40,526 bases of DNA. Source: Candidatus Ornithospirochaeta stercorigallinarum. Its GTDB lineage: Bacteria; Spirochaetota; Spirochaetia; Sphaerochaetales; Sphaerochaetaceae. The DNA is taken from NCBI GenBank assembly GCA_018711525.1, contig DVIF01000072.1:1-40526 (forward strand). Direction: 5' to 3'. The notes under the pieces are model-generated. The model was not told the origin of the DNA. It did not search any database and saw only the letters and a list, made by a program, of their open reading frames with translations. Below, piece after piece: positions 27,796 to 37,237 of the stretch; within the stretch, counting starts at the first letter, position 1, and the number at the start of each line of letters is the position of its first letter. The position numbers and the translations under genes were made by a program.

Positions 27796-29835
27796 CTATT
27801 TCAATTCCGTTATGTGCTTTACAGGAGGAAAGCCGAACATCTCCCTGATCTCAGCATCATCCAACGTCTCTTTTCTCACAAGCTCCTCTGTAAGCCTGTC
27901 CAGCTGGTCCCGATGCTCGGTAAGGGTCTTCATTGTGAAGTCCATGCATCTCTTGAGGATCTTCTGAACCTCCTCATCTATCCTCCTTGCAGTCTCTTCC
28001 GAATAATCCTTATGCTGTGCAATCTCACGACCGAGGAATATCGGCTCATCACCATTGCTTGAAAGGTTGATGAATCCAAGATCGCTCATACCCCACTCGG
28101 TGACCATCTTACGTGCGATCTCCGTGGACTTCTGATTGTCATTGCTTGTTCCTGTAGTCGTAACCCCATAGACAATCTTCTCCGCGGCATAACCGCCCAT
28201 GATCATCATTATGAGCTCCTCCAGCATCGTCTGGTTCCTGGAATATATATCCTTTTCAGGAAGGCTCATCGTGATACCAAGCGCCCTTCCGTGAGGAATG
28301 ATAGTCACCTTATGCAGGGGATCGGCAGTCGGAAGATAATAATGCATGAGCGTATGTCCCGCCTCATGATAGGCAGTCGCCCTCTTCTCCTCCTCCGTCA
28401 TGAATCTCGATTCACGTGCCACTCCGAGGATTATCTTGTCCCTTGCCTTCTCGAAGTCGTCCATGCTGACAGTCATCCTGTTGTCCCTTGCCGCGAAGAG
28501 CGCAGCCTCGTTTACAAGGTTTGCGAGGTCCGCACCACTTGTACCAGGGGTTGCACGTGCAATCCTGTCCAAAGATACGGAGGGCTCAAGATGAACCTTT
28601 CTTGTATGGATCCTGAGGACATCAAGCCTTTCCTGTACATCCGGAAGCTCAACCACGACCTGGCGGTCAAACCTGCCCGGCCTCAATAGAGCCGGATCAA
28701 GGACATCCGGACGGTTGGTAGCTGCAATCACTATGATGCCCGGGTCAGAGGAGAATCCATCCATCTCGACAAGCATCTGGTTGAGGGTCTGCTCCCTCTC
28801 ATCGTGACCTCCGCCAAGACCGGTACCACGCGCCCTGCCGACTGCATCAAGCTCGTCTATGAAGAGGATACAAGGTGCGTTCTTCCTTCCTGTTTCAAAA
28901 AGGTCACGCACACGTGCAGCTCCCATACCTACGAACATCTCAACGAAATCAGAGCCTGATGTGTGGAAGAAGTTGACACCCGCCTCTCCTGCAACTGCAC
29001 GTGCAAGGAGGGTCTTTCCCGTTCCCGGAGGGCCGACAAGGAGCACGCCCTTGGGGATGCGGGCCCCTATCTTTACGAATCTATCTGGATGCTTGAGGAA
29101 GTCCACGACCTCTTCAAGCTCATATTTCGCCTCTTTCTGCCCTGCGACATCGGAGAATTTGACGACCTTGTCCTTCTTGTCATACTTCTGTGCATGGGAC
29201 TTTCCGAAGGAACCCATCATCCTTGAGCCACCCTGGGCCCCGGTCTGACGGAAAATCATCATCATCATTGCAATGAAGATTATCCACGGCAGAAGCTGCA
29301 GTATTATGTACCAGAACGGCAGAGGTGCACTCGAGCCGTTCACGTTCACCCCGTTATTCAGCAGAAGCGCCATCAAAGACGGATCGGAGTACGGAATCCT
29401 GCTCTTTCCCGCCATACCGTTGGTATATGTGAACTCTATATTCACATTATCCAGAATCGTGACATCGGCGACAGAACCAGACTCGACGGCATTTACAAAC
29501 TGGCTGTATGAGACACTTGTACTCTGACGGGCGACAGAGGAGTCGGTGAAAATCATATAGACAAAGGATGCTATGAGAAGGATGAAGATGACCAGGGCTA
29601 CACGGTTCGGACGCCCACCCTTGAATCTGGGTCCGCCCGATGACGGCCCGTCTCCATCACTTCCCCAATACCTGTACTGGTCGTATGGATTCTTCCTGTT
29701 TTTCTTCTTTTCCTCTTTTTTCCCTCCATCGGAGTCATCTGGAGGATTAGGGTTCCCATCCCTCTTGTCTTCTGGATTGTCATCAGGGCCAGGTCCCTTT
29801 TTCAAATCATCGTCTTTATTTTCTAGATTATCCAT
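27796..29835 (-). CDS. ftsH: ATP-dependent zinc metalloprotease FtsH with an acidic N-terminal extension
   Basis: [28 protein letters not shown] zinc site; about 80-aa Pro/Gly/Asp/Lys-rich N-terminus before the first TM. Confidence 0.96.
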   Translation of the reverse strand: MDNLENKDDDLKKGPGPDDNPEDKRDGNPNPPDDSDGGKKEEKKKNRKNPYDQYRYWGSDGDGPSSGGPRFKGGRPNRVALVIFILLIASFVYMIFTDSSVARQSTSVSYSQFVNAVESGSVADVTILDNVNIEFTYTNGMAGKSRIPYSDPSLMALLLNNGVNVNGSSAPLPFWYIILQLLPWIIFIAMMMMIFRQTGAQGGSRMMGSFGKSHAQKYDKKDKVVKFSDVAGQKEAKYELEEVVDFLKHPDRFVKIGARIPKGVLLVGPPGTGKTLLARAVAGEAGVNFFHTSGSDFVEMFVGMGAARVRDLFETGRKNAPCILFIDELDAVGRARGTGLGGGHDEREQTLNQMLVEMDGFSSDPGIIVIAATNRPDVLDPALLRPGRFDRQVVVELPDVQERLDVLRIHTRKVHLEPSVSLDRIARATPGTSGADLANLVNEAALFAARDNRMTVSMDDFEKARDKIILGVARESRFMTEEEKRATAYHEAGHTLMHYYLPTADPLHKVTIIPHGRALGITMSLPEKDIYSRNQTMLEELIMMIMGGYAAEKIVYGVTTTGTSNDNQKSTEIARKMVTEWGMSDLGFINLSSNGDEPIFLGREIAQHKDYSEETARRIDEEVQKILKRCMDFTMKTLTEHRDQLDRLTEELVRKETLDDAEIREMFGFPPVKHITELK

Positions 29836-29901
29836 TTACCTGTTAATTCCTTTCTATGAATATAAAGGATTATTTTCAGAACATCAACAAGAGAAAGGGC
29901 C

Positions 29902-31158
29902 TCAGGGCATTGCTCTTTCCAGCTCCCTGAGAGAGCAGGCTTTCCCCTTTCGATTCAATAACCGTCTTGCCAGACGGTCCTTTTTTCCGAACACACGGGC
30001 AAGGACGGCGACTATCGAAGTCCTGTCCTCCAGGACGAAGCAATATGGAACGCCATACTCCTTCTCAAGATCCCTTACCTTCTTCCTCCCCTCCCTGAGT
30101 TCAATTACATCACACTCCCTGCTCTCCCTGAGAAGGAGAGGAAGAGCAAGGGATGAGAAATCTATTATGAGGGTTTTTTCGTCGAAAGCCTCATCGGAGA
30201 CTTCATAGCACAGATTGTTCCATGTAAAGCTCTTTGTGCCATCAAATACGATATTCAAATGTCTCGGATAGAACCTTATCACATCATCTGTAGTCCTTAC
30301 CAGGAAACGCGGCCCAGTATAGTTCAGGTTTTTTTCTACGGCATTCTCCACCTCTAGGCACTGGGAGCGGGAAAGAAGGGAAGAGAAGCCCAGATCCTCA
30401 TTTATTTTGTAAAGAGCCTCCTCCATGCGCATCGGAGAAGATGAAAGGAAAGACTCCTTTTCAATCGAATATGTGAAGCCTTTTTTTATCGGGATTCCAG
30501 CCTCCCTCCCGTTTATCTGCTGCATATTGTCAGCTATGGAGGATATAAGGCGCTTCTCCTTGGAAGAGATGAGCGGGAGGATGTTCTTTCTGATGAAATT
30601 CCTCTTGTATCTGACATCAGAATTAGTCGAGTCGTATGAGCAGGAGAGCCCCGACTCGTCAATATATGCGTTTATCAGTTCCTTCTCAACATGGAGAAAC
30701 GGTCTGAAGATCCTTCCTCTCTCGAGTCTTATACCTTCAAGCCTGTAGAAAGGTGATCCCGAAAGGAGGCGCATCAGAATCGTCTCCACCTGGTCATCCA
30801 TATGATGGGCTGTAAGTACATAGTCGGCATCCTCTTTCTCCAGGATGGCATACCTTAGCTTCCGTGCCGCAGCCTCTATTCCGATACCTTCCTTCAATGA
30901 AAGTGCTTCTACCTGCCCCCTTTCCATCGTGATTATCTTGATAGGGATTGAGAAGGATGATGCATTACGCTTATTGAGAGCAATCTCCTTCTCCAGCTCA
31001 TCAGACGGCCTGATGTTATGATTGATATATACTGCATAGCTCCTTTCTTTTGGAAGGAGCGAAAGAAGAGCAAGGGAATCGGAGCCTCCAGAGAATGCAA
31101 GGCAGAGCCTCCCAGGTGGCAATACGGTCTTAGAAAGTATTTGCTCTCTGTATGACAT
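29902..31158 (-). CDS. tilS: tRNA(Ile)-lysidine synthase
   Basis: LAFSGGSDSLALLSLL PP-loop, AHHMDDQVETILMRLLSGSPFYRLEGI; likely start MSYREQI at 31158. Confidence 0.9.
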   Translation of the reverse strand: MSYREQILSKTVLPPGRLCLAFSGGSDSLALLSLLPKERSYAVYINHNIRPSDELEKEIALNKRNASSFSIPIKIITMERGQVEALSLKEGIGIEAAARKLRYAILEKEDADYVLTAHHMDDQVETILMRLLSGSPFYRLEGIRLERGRIFRPFLHVEKELINAYIDESGLSCSYDSTNSDVRYKRNFIRKNILPLISSKEKRLISSIADNMQQINGREAGIPIKKGFTYSIEKESFLSSSPMRMEEALYKINEDLGFSSLLSRSQCLEVENAVEKNLNYTGPRFLVRTTDDVIRFYPRHLNIVFDGTKSFTWNNLCYEVSDEAFDEKTLIIDFSSLALPLLLRESRECDVIELREGRKKVRDLEKEYGVPYCFVLEDRTSIVAVLARVFGKKDRLARRLLNRKGKACSLRELERAMP

Positions 31159-31669
31159 TTGAAAGCTTCTCTCCTGCAATCAGGGCCTTTACAGCCTCTA
31201 CCGCTTTATCCAGGGATGCATCCAGACGATCCAGATCATCTTCGGGGAAAGCAGAGAGGACATGCTCTGCAACAGCCACCCCCTCATCAGGGCGGCCTAC
31301 CCCGACATATATACGCAGAAAATCCCTGCCGATTCTGCCTATGATGCTTTTTAGTCCGTTATGGCCGGCATCCCCGCCGCCATTCTTGACTCTTATGCGT
31401 CCTACAGGAAGATCCATATTATCCACAATGACAACGACCATATCCTCCCCCTTTACCAGGGATGGGAAGACAAGGCCTGAATTATTCATATATGTCAGAG
31501 GCTCAACCAGAGTAAGAGAACCTTTTCTGGCCCATTTATAAGAGTGAAGGCAGCGCTTTCTCAGGCTAAGCCCTTCCTGCGCTGCCAACTTCTCAATTGC
31601 CATAAATCCTACGTTATGGCGGCTCTTACTGTACTTTGGGCCTGGGTTTCCAAGTCCGAAGACGATCAT
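31130..31669 (-). CDS. pth: Peptidyl-tRNA hydrolase
   Basis: GLGNPGPKYSKSRHNVGFMAIEKLA, PLTYMNNSG, GGGDAGHNGLKSI. Confidence 0.96.
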   Translation of the reverse strand: MIVFGLGNPGPKYSKSRHNVGFMAIEKLAAQEGLSLRKRCLHSYKWARKGSLTLVEPLTYMNNSGLVFPSLVKGEDMVVVIVDNMDLPVGRIRVKNGGGDAGHNGLKSIIGRIGRDFLRIYVGVGRPDEGVAVAEHVLSAFPEDDLDRLDASLDKAVEAVKALIAGEKLSNVIQRANTF

Positions 31670-31672
31670 AGC

Positions 31673-32305
31673 TTACTTTGTCTCTGCTGCTGCATCAGCA
31701 CCAGCTGCATCAGCTGTAGCATCTGCAGTCTCTGCTGGAGCCTCAACCTCAACCTTTACAGGCTTTACAGTTGCAACTGTAGCATCGAGGTCAGCGTGCA
31801 CCTTGATACCCTCTGGAACGTTGATATCGGAAACCTTGAGGCTCTCGTTCATTGCAAGAGAGGAAACATCAAGTGTGAATACCTCTGGAAGATCCTTTGG
31901 AAGACACTCGATCTCGATTTCATGGATGACCTGGTCGAGAACTCCACCTTCCCTGACTCCTGCAGGTGTTCCTGTGAGCTCAATCCTTACGTGGGTCCTT
32001 ACCGCCTGGCCTCTCGTGATCTCATAGAAATCAACATGATGGACAACATTCCTCAGAAGGTCTTCCTGGTATGTCTTTACGAATACCTCGTGTGTCTTCT
32101 CACCCTTTACATCGAGTGTAATGAGTGTCGACTCACCATAACCCTTCTTGTTGTAGTTGAATGTACGTGCATCAACTGTGACGTGAAGAGGCTCACCCTT
32201 GCCATATACGACAGCAGGGATCCTTCCACTTCTCAAAAGCCTTCTGGAACCTCTTGTTCCAAAATCCGATGTCCTGAGTTCTGCTTCAAGCTTTTTCTCG
32301 CTCAT
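31673..32305 (-). CDS. rplY: 50S ribosomal protein L25 (CTC family)
   Basis: RTSDFGTRGSRRLLRSGRIPAVVYGKGEP, VHHVDFYEI; Ala-rich C-terminal tail. Confidence 0.95.
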   Translation of the reverse strand: MSEKKLEAELRTSDFGTRGSRRLLRSGRIPAVVYGKGEPLHVTVDARTFNYNKKGYGESTLITLDVKGEKTHEVFVKTYQEDLLRNVVHHVDFYEITRGQAVRTHVRIELTGTPAGVREGGVLDQVIHEIEIECLPKDLPEVFTLDVSSLAMNESLKVSDINVPEGIKVHADLDATVATVKPVKVEVEAPAETADATADAAGADAAAETK

Positions 32306-32438
32306 TCTCTTCTCCTTATACTCTCATTGGCTATTTTCCAACTACCATGGAGCCGTTTAACTATAATTTATGTATGAAAAAAAGTAAACACTTGAAATGA
32401 AAAAAGGGAACCCCATCATCAATAGAGTTGCCCTTGGA

Positions 32439-32510
32439 CAGGGAAGGCGAGATTCGAACTCACGATGCCGGCACCAAAAACCAGAGCCTTAACCACTTGG
32501 CGACTTCCCT
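32439..32510 (-). tRNA. tRNA-Gln (anticodon TTG); CCA not encoded
   Basis: Cloverleaf read by hand: AGGGAAG/CTTCCCT acceptor, GCC-AAGTGGTTAA-GGC D arm, CTGGT-TTTTGGT-GCCGG anticodon arm, GTGAG-TTCGAAT-CTCGC T arm, G73 followed by TCC. Confidence 0.92.
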
Positions 32511-32547
32511 ACAGACATCGAAAAAATAGCAGATTATCCCCTCATAT

Positions 32548-32799
32548 TCAAGAGTTGTAGTATTGCGAGAGTATCTGACTCGTTATCCTGTCCCTGAACT
32601 CATTGTTTATAGGATGGACATAGTCCTTATAGACCCCGTCCCTGATCTTTTTATTCGGCATGCTAAGCATTATTTTGCCATCCACCTCTACAAGTCTTAT
32701 ATTATGAACCACGAGTTCATCATCAAAAGTAACAGTCACATACGCTTTGAGAAAAGGCTGCCCGTCGACTTTAACAATCCTAACGTCGGTAATATCCAC
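32548..32799 (-). CDS. spoVG: SpoVG family regulatory protein
   Basis: (V)DITDVRIVKVDGQPFLKAYVTVTFDDELVVHNIRLVE...MPNKKIRDGVYKDYVHPINNEFRDRI; likely GTG start at 32799 with AGGTGGT upstream. Confidence 0.9.
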   Translation of the reverse strand: MDITDVRIVKVDGQPFLKAYVTVTFDDELVVHNIRLVEVDGKIMLSMPNKKIRDGVYKDYVHPINNEFRDRITSQILSQYYNS

Positions 32800-32839
32800 T
32801 TTGCACCACCTGCAAGAAATGCTTCTCAGTTTTAGACTC

Positions 32840-33628
32840 TCATATGAGAATAGTACTAATAGTATGGATATTATCACTTTTATATCGCCATGTGCTATCT
32901 TTTTTGCATAACCCGAAATACGTACTTCCGCTCCCGGAGAGTGAGAAATATGAATAATTACTGCTAATGCTTTGAATTACAGAAGAGCGAGGAGTCACAA
33001 GCTCAAAATCATTTGGAAATCTTTCATTTGTCAGTTCGGCAAGTGTATCAGGTAATGAAACATAACTTCTGTCAAAAGTATCCAATTTTGCATAAGCTTC
33101 TGACGTCTCCACGAAGAAGGAAGGCAGGAACAGGTCTACATCGCCTGTTAATAGACCACATGGGGAAATGAGTTCTCCACGCCCCTGCACCCTTGCCGCA
33201 CTCAGCCCGCTTATGAAGAACGGAAGGTCCGAGCCCACGGAGAGTGCGACATCAGCAAGTCCTTTTTCATCCAGAGGATGGGAGAAATACTCATTGAGGT
33301 ATTTAAGTATCGCCGCTCCGTTGCTGCTTCCCCCACCGAGTCCCGCCTTTGACGGAATCCTCTTCTTTATTCTCACATCCAGGCTGAAAACCAGTCCCGT
33401 AGCCTTTGAGAATGCAATTGCCGCCTTCTCCATTATATCAAGACCCCTGTCGAGATACCCGGCATTTCCTTCTATGGCGACAGAAAGACATCTGCTCTCA
33501 GTGGCCGAAGGATATATCTCATCATATAAGTCGATGAGATGGAAATATGAATCTATGTCATGAAAGCCGTCCTTCCGCTTTTCCAAGACCTTGAGACCTA
33601 TGTTGATCTTCGCATATGATTTTATCAT
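32840..33628 (-). CDS. ispE: 4-diphosphocytidyl-2-C-methyl-D-erythritol kinase
   Basis: SYAKINIGLKVLEKRKDGFHDIDSYF, PSKAGLGGGSSNGAAILKYLN, GSDLPFFISG; likely start MIKSYAK at 33628. Confidence 0.92.
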   Translation of the reverse strand: MIKSYAKINIGLKVLEKRKDGFHDIDSYFHLIDLYDEIYPSATESRCLSVAIEGNAGYLDRGLDIMEKAAIAFSKATGLVFSLDVRIKKRIPSKAGLGGGSSNGAAILKYLNEYFSHPLDEKGLADVALSVGSDLPFFISGLSAARVQGRGELISPCGLLTGDVDLFLPSFFVETSEAYAKLDTFDRSYVSLPDTLAELTNERFPNDFELVTPRSSVIQSISSNYSYFSLSGSGSTYFGLCKKDSTWRYKSDNIHTISTILI

Positions 33629-33698
33629 CCGCACCACCAGATTCGATGATAGCACACTTATATGGTCAAAGACAGATATTTCATTTATTATGATGTCG

Positions 33699-34451
33699 AT
33701 GAAAGGAATAATCATAGATAAGGACGGAACACTTTTCAATTATGCATATGTGTGGGGAGGCGTCGTCTCAAAAGCAATCAGAGGAGGATTTTCCGAACTC
33801 GGATTGAAAGGAGACAAGCTGAACAGGATAACCATGCGTTTTGAAGAGCTTTTCGGAATAGACGAGAGAGGGGGCAGCTATAAGAACGGCATCCTCTTCC
33901 GTCCTGACCTCGCTGTGATAACGATAGCGAAGATGGTCCTCGCCTCCCTGGGCGCAGGGCTCAATCCTTTCAAAGTGAAGAACAAGGTCTTCGATAAGAT
34001 CGAGAAGATGGGCTCCTTGATAGAACAGGAGATCGATGCGAAGGAATTTCCCGGGATAAAGGAGCTTTTCAAGAAACTCAAGGACAACGGCTATGTCATC
34101 GGCATAGTCACAAACGACTGCGTGGCGACTACCAGGCTCTTTCTAAAGAAGATGGGTGCGGAGGAATACGTCGACTTCATCAGAGGTGAGGACTCGGGGA
34201 CCAGGAAGAAACCCAATCCAGAGGCATTCAGGCAATTCATCAGTGAGTTCTCATTGAAGCCTGAGGATGTTGCAATCGTAGGGGACTCGAAGGCCGACAT
34301 GAAGTTCGCCTCAAACAGCAATGCGGGCTATAGTATAGCCGTACTCACAGGATCTGGAGACAGAAAGCTCCTTGAAAGGATGGCGGACAAGGTCTACCCC
34401 ACCATCCTGGATATCGCTAAGGATTCAGTCCTCTTCGAAAAGAACACTTGA
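33699..34451 (+). CDS. HAD-superfamily hydrolase (phosphoglycolate phosphatase-like)
   Basis: GIIIDKDGTLFNYAY, GIVTNDCVATTRLFLKKMG, RKKPNPEAFRQF, AIVGDSKADMKFA; alternative in-frame starts at 33690 and 33693. Confidence 0.88.
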   Translation: MKGIIIDKDGTLFNYAYVWGGVVSKAIRGGFSELGLKGDKLNRITMRFEELFGIDERGGSYKNGILFRPDLAVITIAKMVLASLGAGLNPFKVKNKVFDKIEKMGSLIEQEIDAKEFPGIKELFKKLKDNGYVIGIVTNDCVATTRLFLKKMGAEEYVDFIRGEDSGTRKKPNPEAFRQFISEFSLKPEDVAIVGDSKADMKFASNSNAGYSIAVLTGSGDRKLLERMADKVYPTILDIAKDSVLFEKNT

Positions 34452-35333
34452 AAGATAACGCTCTGCAGTGTCTGGAAGAATTGCCAGGACGGTCTTTTCC
34501 TTATTCTCCGCGGCTATCTCCAGAGCGGCCTTCATCGCAGCACCACTGCTGATTCCCGCAAAAATCCCACTTCTTCTCATCATCTTTCTACTCATCATGA
34601 CAGCATCGTCCCCCTTTACCGTCATGAATCTGTCGATGACATCGAAATCGAGTACGGATGGAATGAAGTTAGCCCCTATACCCTGGATCTTATGACTTCC
34701 TGACTTCCCCTTCGTGACAAGGGGACTCTCTTCGGGCTCGACGGCTACGATCTCAACACCCTGCCTCTTTTCCTTCAGATATCTTCCGACTCCAGAGACT
34801 GTGCCGCCGGTGCCGAATGCGGAAACAAAACAGTCTATCTCAGGAAGGTCCCTGAGGATCTCGGGGCCTGTGGTCTCGTAGTGAGCCAGTCTGTTGTCCA
34901 TATTGTTGAACTGGTCAGGTATATAGGCGTTGCCGACCTCTTTTTTAATCTCTTCGGCTTTCCTCACCGATCCTGCGATGCCTAGGGATGCAGGTGTGAG
35001 CACGAGCTTTGCACCAAGGGCCTTGATTATCGCCCTGCGCTCAAGGCTCATGCTTTCAGGCATGACAATCAGGCATTCATACCCCATGGCAGACGCGATT
35101 GCACTCAGGGCGATTCCCGTATTCCCGCTTGTAGGTTCGATTATAAGGGTATCCCTGTCGATCTCCTTCCTCTCCTCGGCTTTCTTTAGCATATAGTAGG
35201 CGACTCTGTCCTTTGCAGAGGAAAAAGGATTGAAATACTCAAGCTTCGCATACAGCTTGATATCCTCGCCGAATCCGTGGACCCTCACAATCGGTGTATT
35301 TCCAATTAAATCTGTTATTTTTTCAGCAATCAT
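34425..35333 (-). CDS. cysK: Cysteine synthase A
   Basis: MIAEKITDLIGNTPIVRV, NPFSSAKDRVAYYML, IIEPTSGNTGIALSAIASAMGY, AFGTGGTVSGVGRYLKE. Confidence 0.92.
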   Translation of the reverse strand: MIAEKITDLIGNTPIVRVHGFGEDIKLYAKLEYFNPFSSAKDRVAYYMLKKAEERKEIDRDTLIIEPTSGNTGIALSAIASAMGYECLIVMPESMSLERRAIIKALGAKLVLTPASLGIAGSVRKAEEIKKEVGNAYIPDQFNNMDNRLAHYETTGPEILRDLPEIDCFVSAFGTGGTVSGVGRYLKEKRQGVEIVAVEPEESPLVTKGKSGSHKIQGIGANFIPSVLDFDVIDRFMTVKGDDAVMMSRKMMRRSGIFAGISSGAAMKAALEIAAENKEKTVLAILPDTAERYLSSVLFEED

Positions 35334-35427
35334 ACCTCGATGATAACAGAAAAACCTCTTTTGCTCCATTTCACACTAACTCTCAGCTCTGGAAAAAATT
35401 GTAAGCATTGAGCGGAGAACGTTATTG

Positions 35428-35447
35428 ACACTTAGGCATCAAAGTGT
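35428..35447 (+). promoter_or_regulatory. Palindrome (possible operator) overlapping a -35-like element upstream of the acyl-CoA synthetase
   Basis: ACACTT-AGGCATCA-AAGTGT inverted repeat; TTGACA at 35425-35430 with a weak -10-like TAAGAAT about 17 nt downstream. Confidence 0.4.
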
Positions 35448-35460
35448 AAGAATAAGGGCC

Positions 35461-37179
35461 ATGAAATACGCATGGGATGAAATAGACGAATTCAGAGGTA
35501 GTTTAGTAGGCGGAGAGTGGCCGACGGTTCCGGAACTCTTTTTGATGAGTGAGTATAGATACAGCAACAATGTTGCATTCAGTGTATTCGAGCCGGATAA
35601 GAAGACGATTACATATAAAGAGGCAAAAGAATACATCTTCAATATCGCTTCATATCTCAGGGACAAGGGAATAAAGAAAGGCGACAAGGTCGCTCTCAAT
35701 GGTAAGAACAGCCCTGAATGGGCGCTCTCTTATTTTGGAATCCTCACAGCAGGTGCTGTTGTGGTACCAATCGACAATCAGATGAAGCCTGAGAGATTCA
35801 TGAGACTCAGTGAATATGCGGATGCGAAATTCGTCATCGCAGATCTAGATGTCCTTGAGAAAATCAAGAGCAGGGCGAACGATTGGTATGACGGACTGCT
35901 TGGACTAGGCATGCTCAAAGGCAACAGCAGCGACTATGTCAAAGTGAAAGAGATGAGGAGTGACAACCCTCTTACAGAGAGAGTACTCGTATCCGATGAT
36001 GATATAGCGGCAATCCTCTTTACAAGTGGAACGACGGGAAATGAGAAAGGGGCGATGCTCACACACCGCAATATCGTGAGCAATGTCTATCAGGCAGCGA
36101 ACGGAATGGGAGTTGATGAGCACGATGTACTCTATGCACTCCTTCCTCTCCACCACTCATATTGCTGTACTGCGGTTCTTCTTGAGACGATCCGCCATGG
36201 CTCCGAATGTCTCTTCGGACATGGCATAATCGTATCCAGGATGATAAACGACCTCAAGATGGGCAAGGTAACCGTATTCATGGGTATCCCTCTCCTGTAC
36301 AACAAGGTCATTGCAGGCATCTTTGCAAAAGTGAAGGAAAAGGGCGCCCTCACATACGCCCTGATCAAAGCTCTGATGGCATTCAATGGATTCTGCAAGA
36401 AATGCTTCGGAAAAGCACCTCTGAGAGGCTTCTTCAACAAGAAGATCCTTTCCCAGGTCGGACTTGACCACTCGAAACTGCTCATCTGCGGTGCAGGACC
36501 TCTCAGTCCGAAGGTGTTCAAGCAGTATCAGCAGCTCGGGCTCAACTTCCTCCAGGGCTATGGGCTTACAGAGACAAGTCCTATCGTAACCCTCAACCCT
36601 CCAGAGCACTTCAAGGTAGACTCGATCGGAAGAGTTCTTCCATTCATCGACCTCCGCATTGCAGATACGGACAGTGAAGGAGTCGGAGAGATCCAGCTCA
36701 AAGGTCCGAACGTATGCAAGGGCTATTATAAGGATGAGGAGAATACAAAGGCGCTCTTTACAGATGATGGCTATCTGAGGACAGGGGACCTTGGATACAA
36801 GGACAGTGAGAACTACGTGTACCTCAAGGGAAGGAAGAAGAACATCATCGTTACAGAAGGTGGAAAGAACGTCTTCCCTGAAGAGATTGAAGACATGTTC
36901 CAGCTCTATGGCCAGGTCGAGCAGATCCTGATCAGAGGTTTCCAGCAGAAGAAGGATGTGCCTTGTGAGTGCATCGAGGCCGTGATCTATCCTAGCAAGG
37001 ACTACTACAAGGACAAGGGCATGAGCACAGAAGAGATCAAGAAGGATATCGAAAAAGTGATCAGCGAGGTCAACAAGGAGCTTGCAGGTTATAAGAAAAT
37101 CGAAAAACTCACGGTTCTGGACCAGCCTATGGAAGAGACGACCACAAGGAAGATCAAAAGAGGTACGGTACAGGCATAA
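35461..37179 (+). CDS. AMP-forming acyl-CoA synthetase (long-chain fatty acid-CoA ligase-like)
   Basis: ILFTSGTTGNEKGAMLTHRNIVSNVYQ, LQGYGLTETSPIVTLNPP, YLRTGDLGYKD, KGRKKNIIVTEGGKNVFPEEIE; likely ATG 35461. Confidence 0.92.
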   Translation: MKYAWDEIDEFRGSLVGGEWPTVPELFLMSEYRYSNNVAFSVFEPDKKTITYKEAKEYIFNIASYLRDKGIKKGDKVALNGKNSPEWALSYFGILTAGAVVVPIDNQMKPERFMRLSEYADAKFVIADLDVLEKIKSRANDWYDGLLGLGMLKGNSSDYVKVKEMRSDNPLTERVLVSDDDIAAILFTSGTTGNEKGAMLTHRNIVSNVYQAANGMGVDEHDVLYALLPLHHSYCCTAVLLETIRHGSECLFGHGIIVSRMINDLKMGKVTVFMGIPLLYNKVIAGIFAKVKEKGALTYALIKALMAFNGFCKKCFGKAPLRGFFNKKILSQVGLDHSKLLICGAGPLSPKVFKQYQQLGLNFLQGYGLTETSPIVTLNPPEHFKVDSIGRVLPFIDLRIADTDSEGVGEIQLKGPNVCKGYYKDEENTKALFTDDGYLRTGDLGYKDSENYVYLKGRKKNIIVTEGGKNVFPEEIEDMFQLYGQVEQILIRGFQQKKDVPCECIEAVIYPSKDYYKDKGMSTEEIKKDIEKVISEVNKELAGYKKIEKLTVLDQPMEETTTRKIKRGTVQA

Positions 37180-37184
37180 GCATA

Positions 37185-37208
37185 AAGGGGCAGCTTGCCC
37201 CTTTTTTA
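37185..37208 (+). terminator. Intrinsic terminator separating the acyl-CoA synthetase from mtaD
   Basis: AAGGGGCA-GCT-TGCCCCTT followed by TTTT. Confidence 0.85.
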
Positions 37209-37237
37209 TTTCCCTCCGAAATTGCTATCATAAGAGC

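Noticed and set aside
27337-28062. 241-aa plus-strand ORF
   Set aside because: Antisense shadow across lepA and ftsH; no family resemblance.
31676-31790. Short repetitive GCA/GCT-rich stretch resembling a tandem repeat
   Set aside because: It encodes the Ala-rich C-terminal tail of L25 (AETADATADAAGADAAAETK); simple coding low complexity.
31544-32377. 277-aa Cys-rich plus-strand ORF
   Set aside because: Antisense to rplY/pth; Cys/Leu richness is the complement of Ala/Glu-rich rplY codons, not a real Cys-rich protein.
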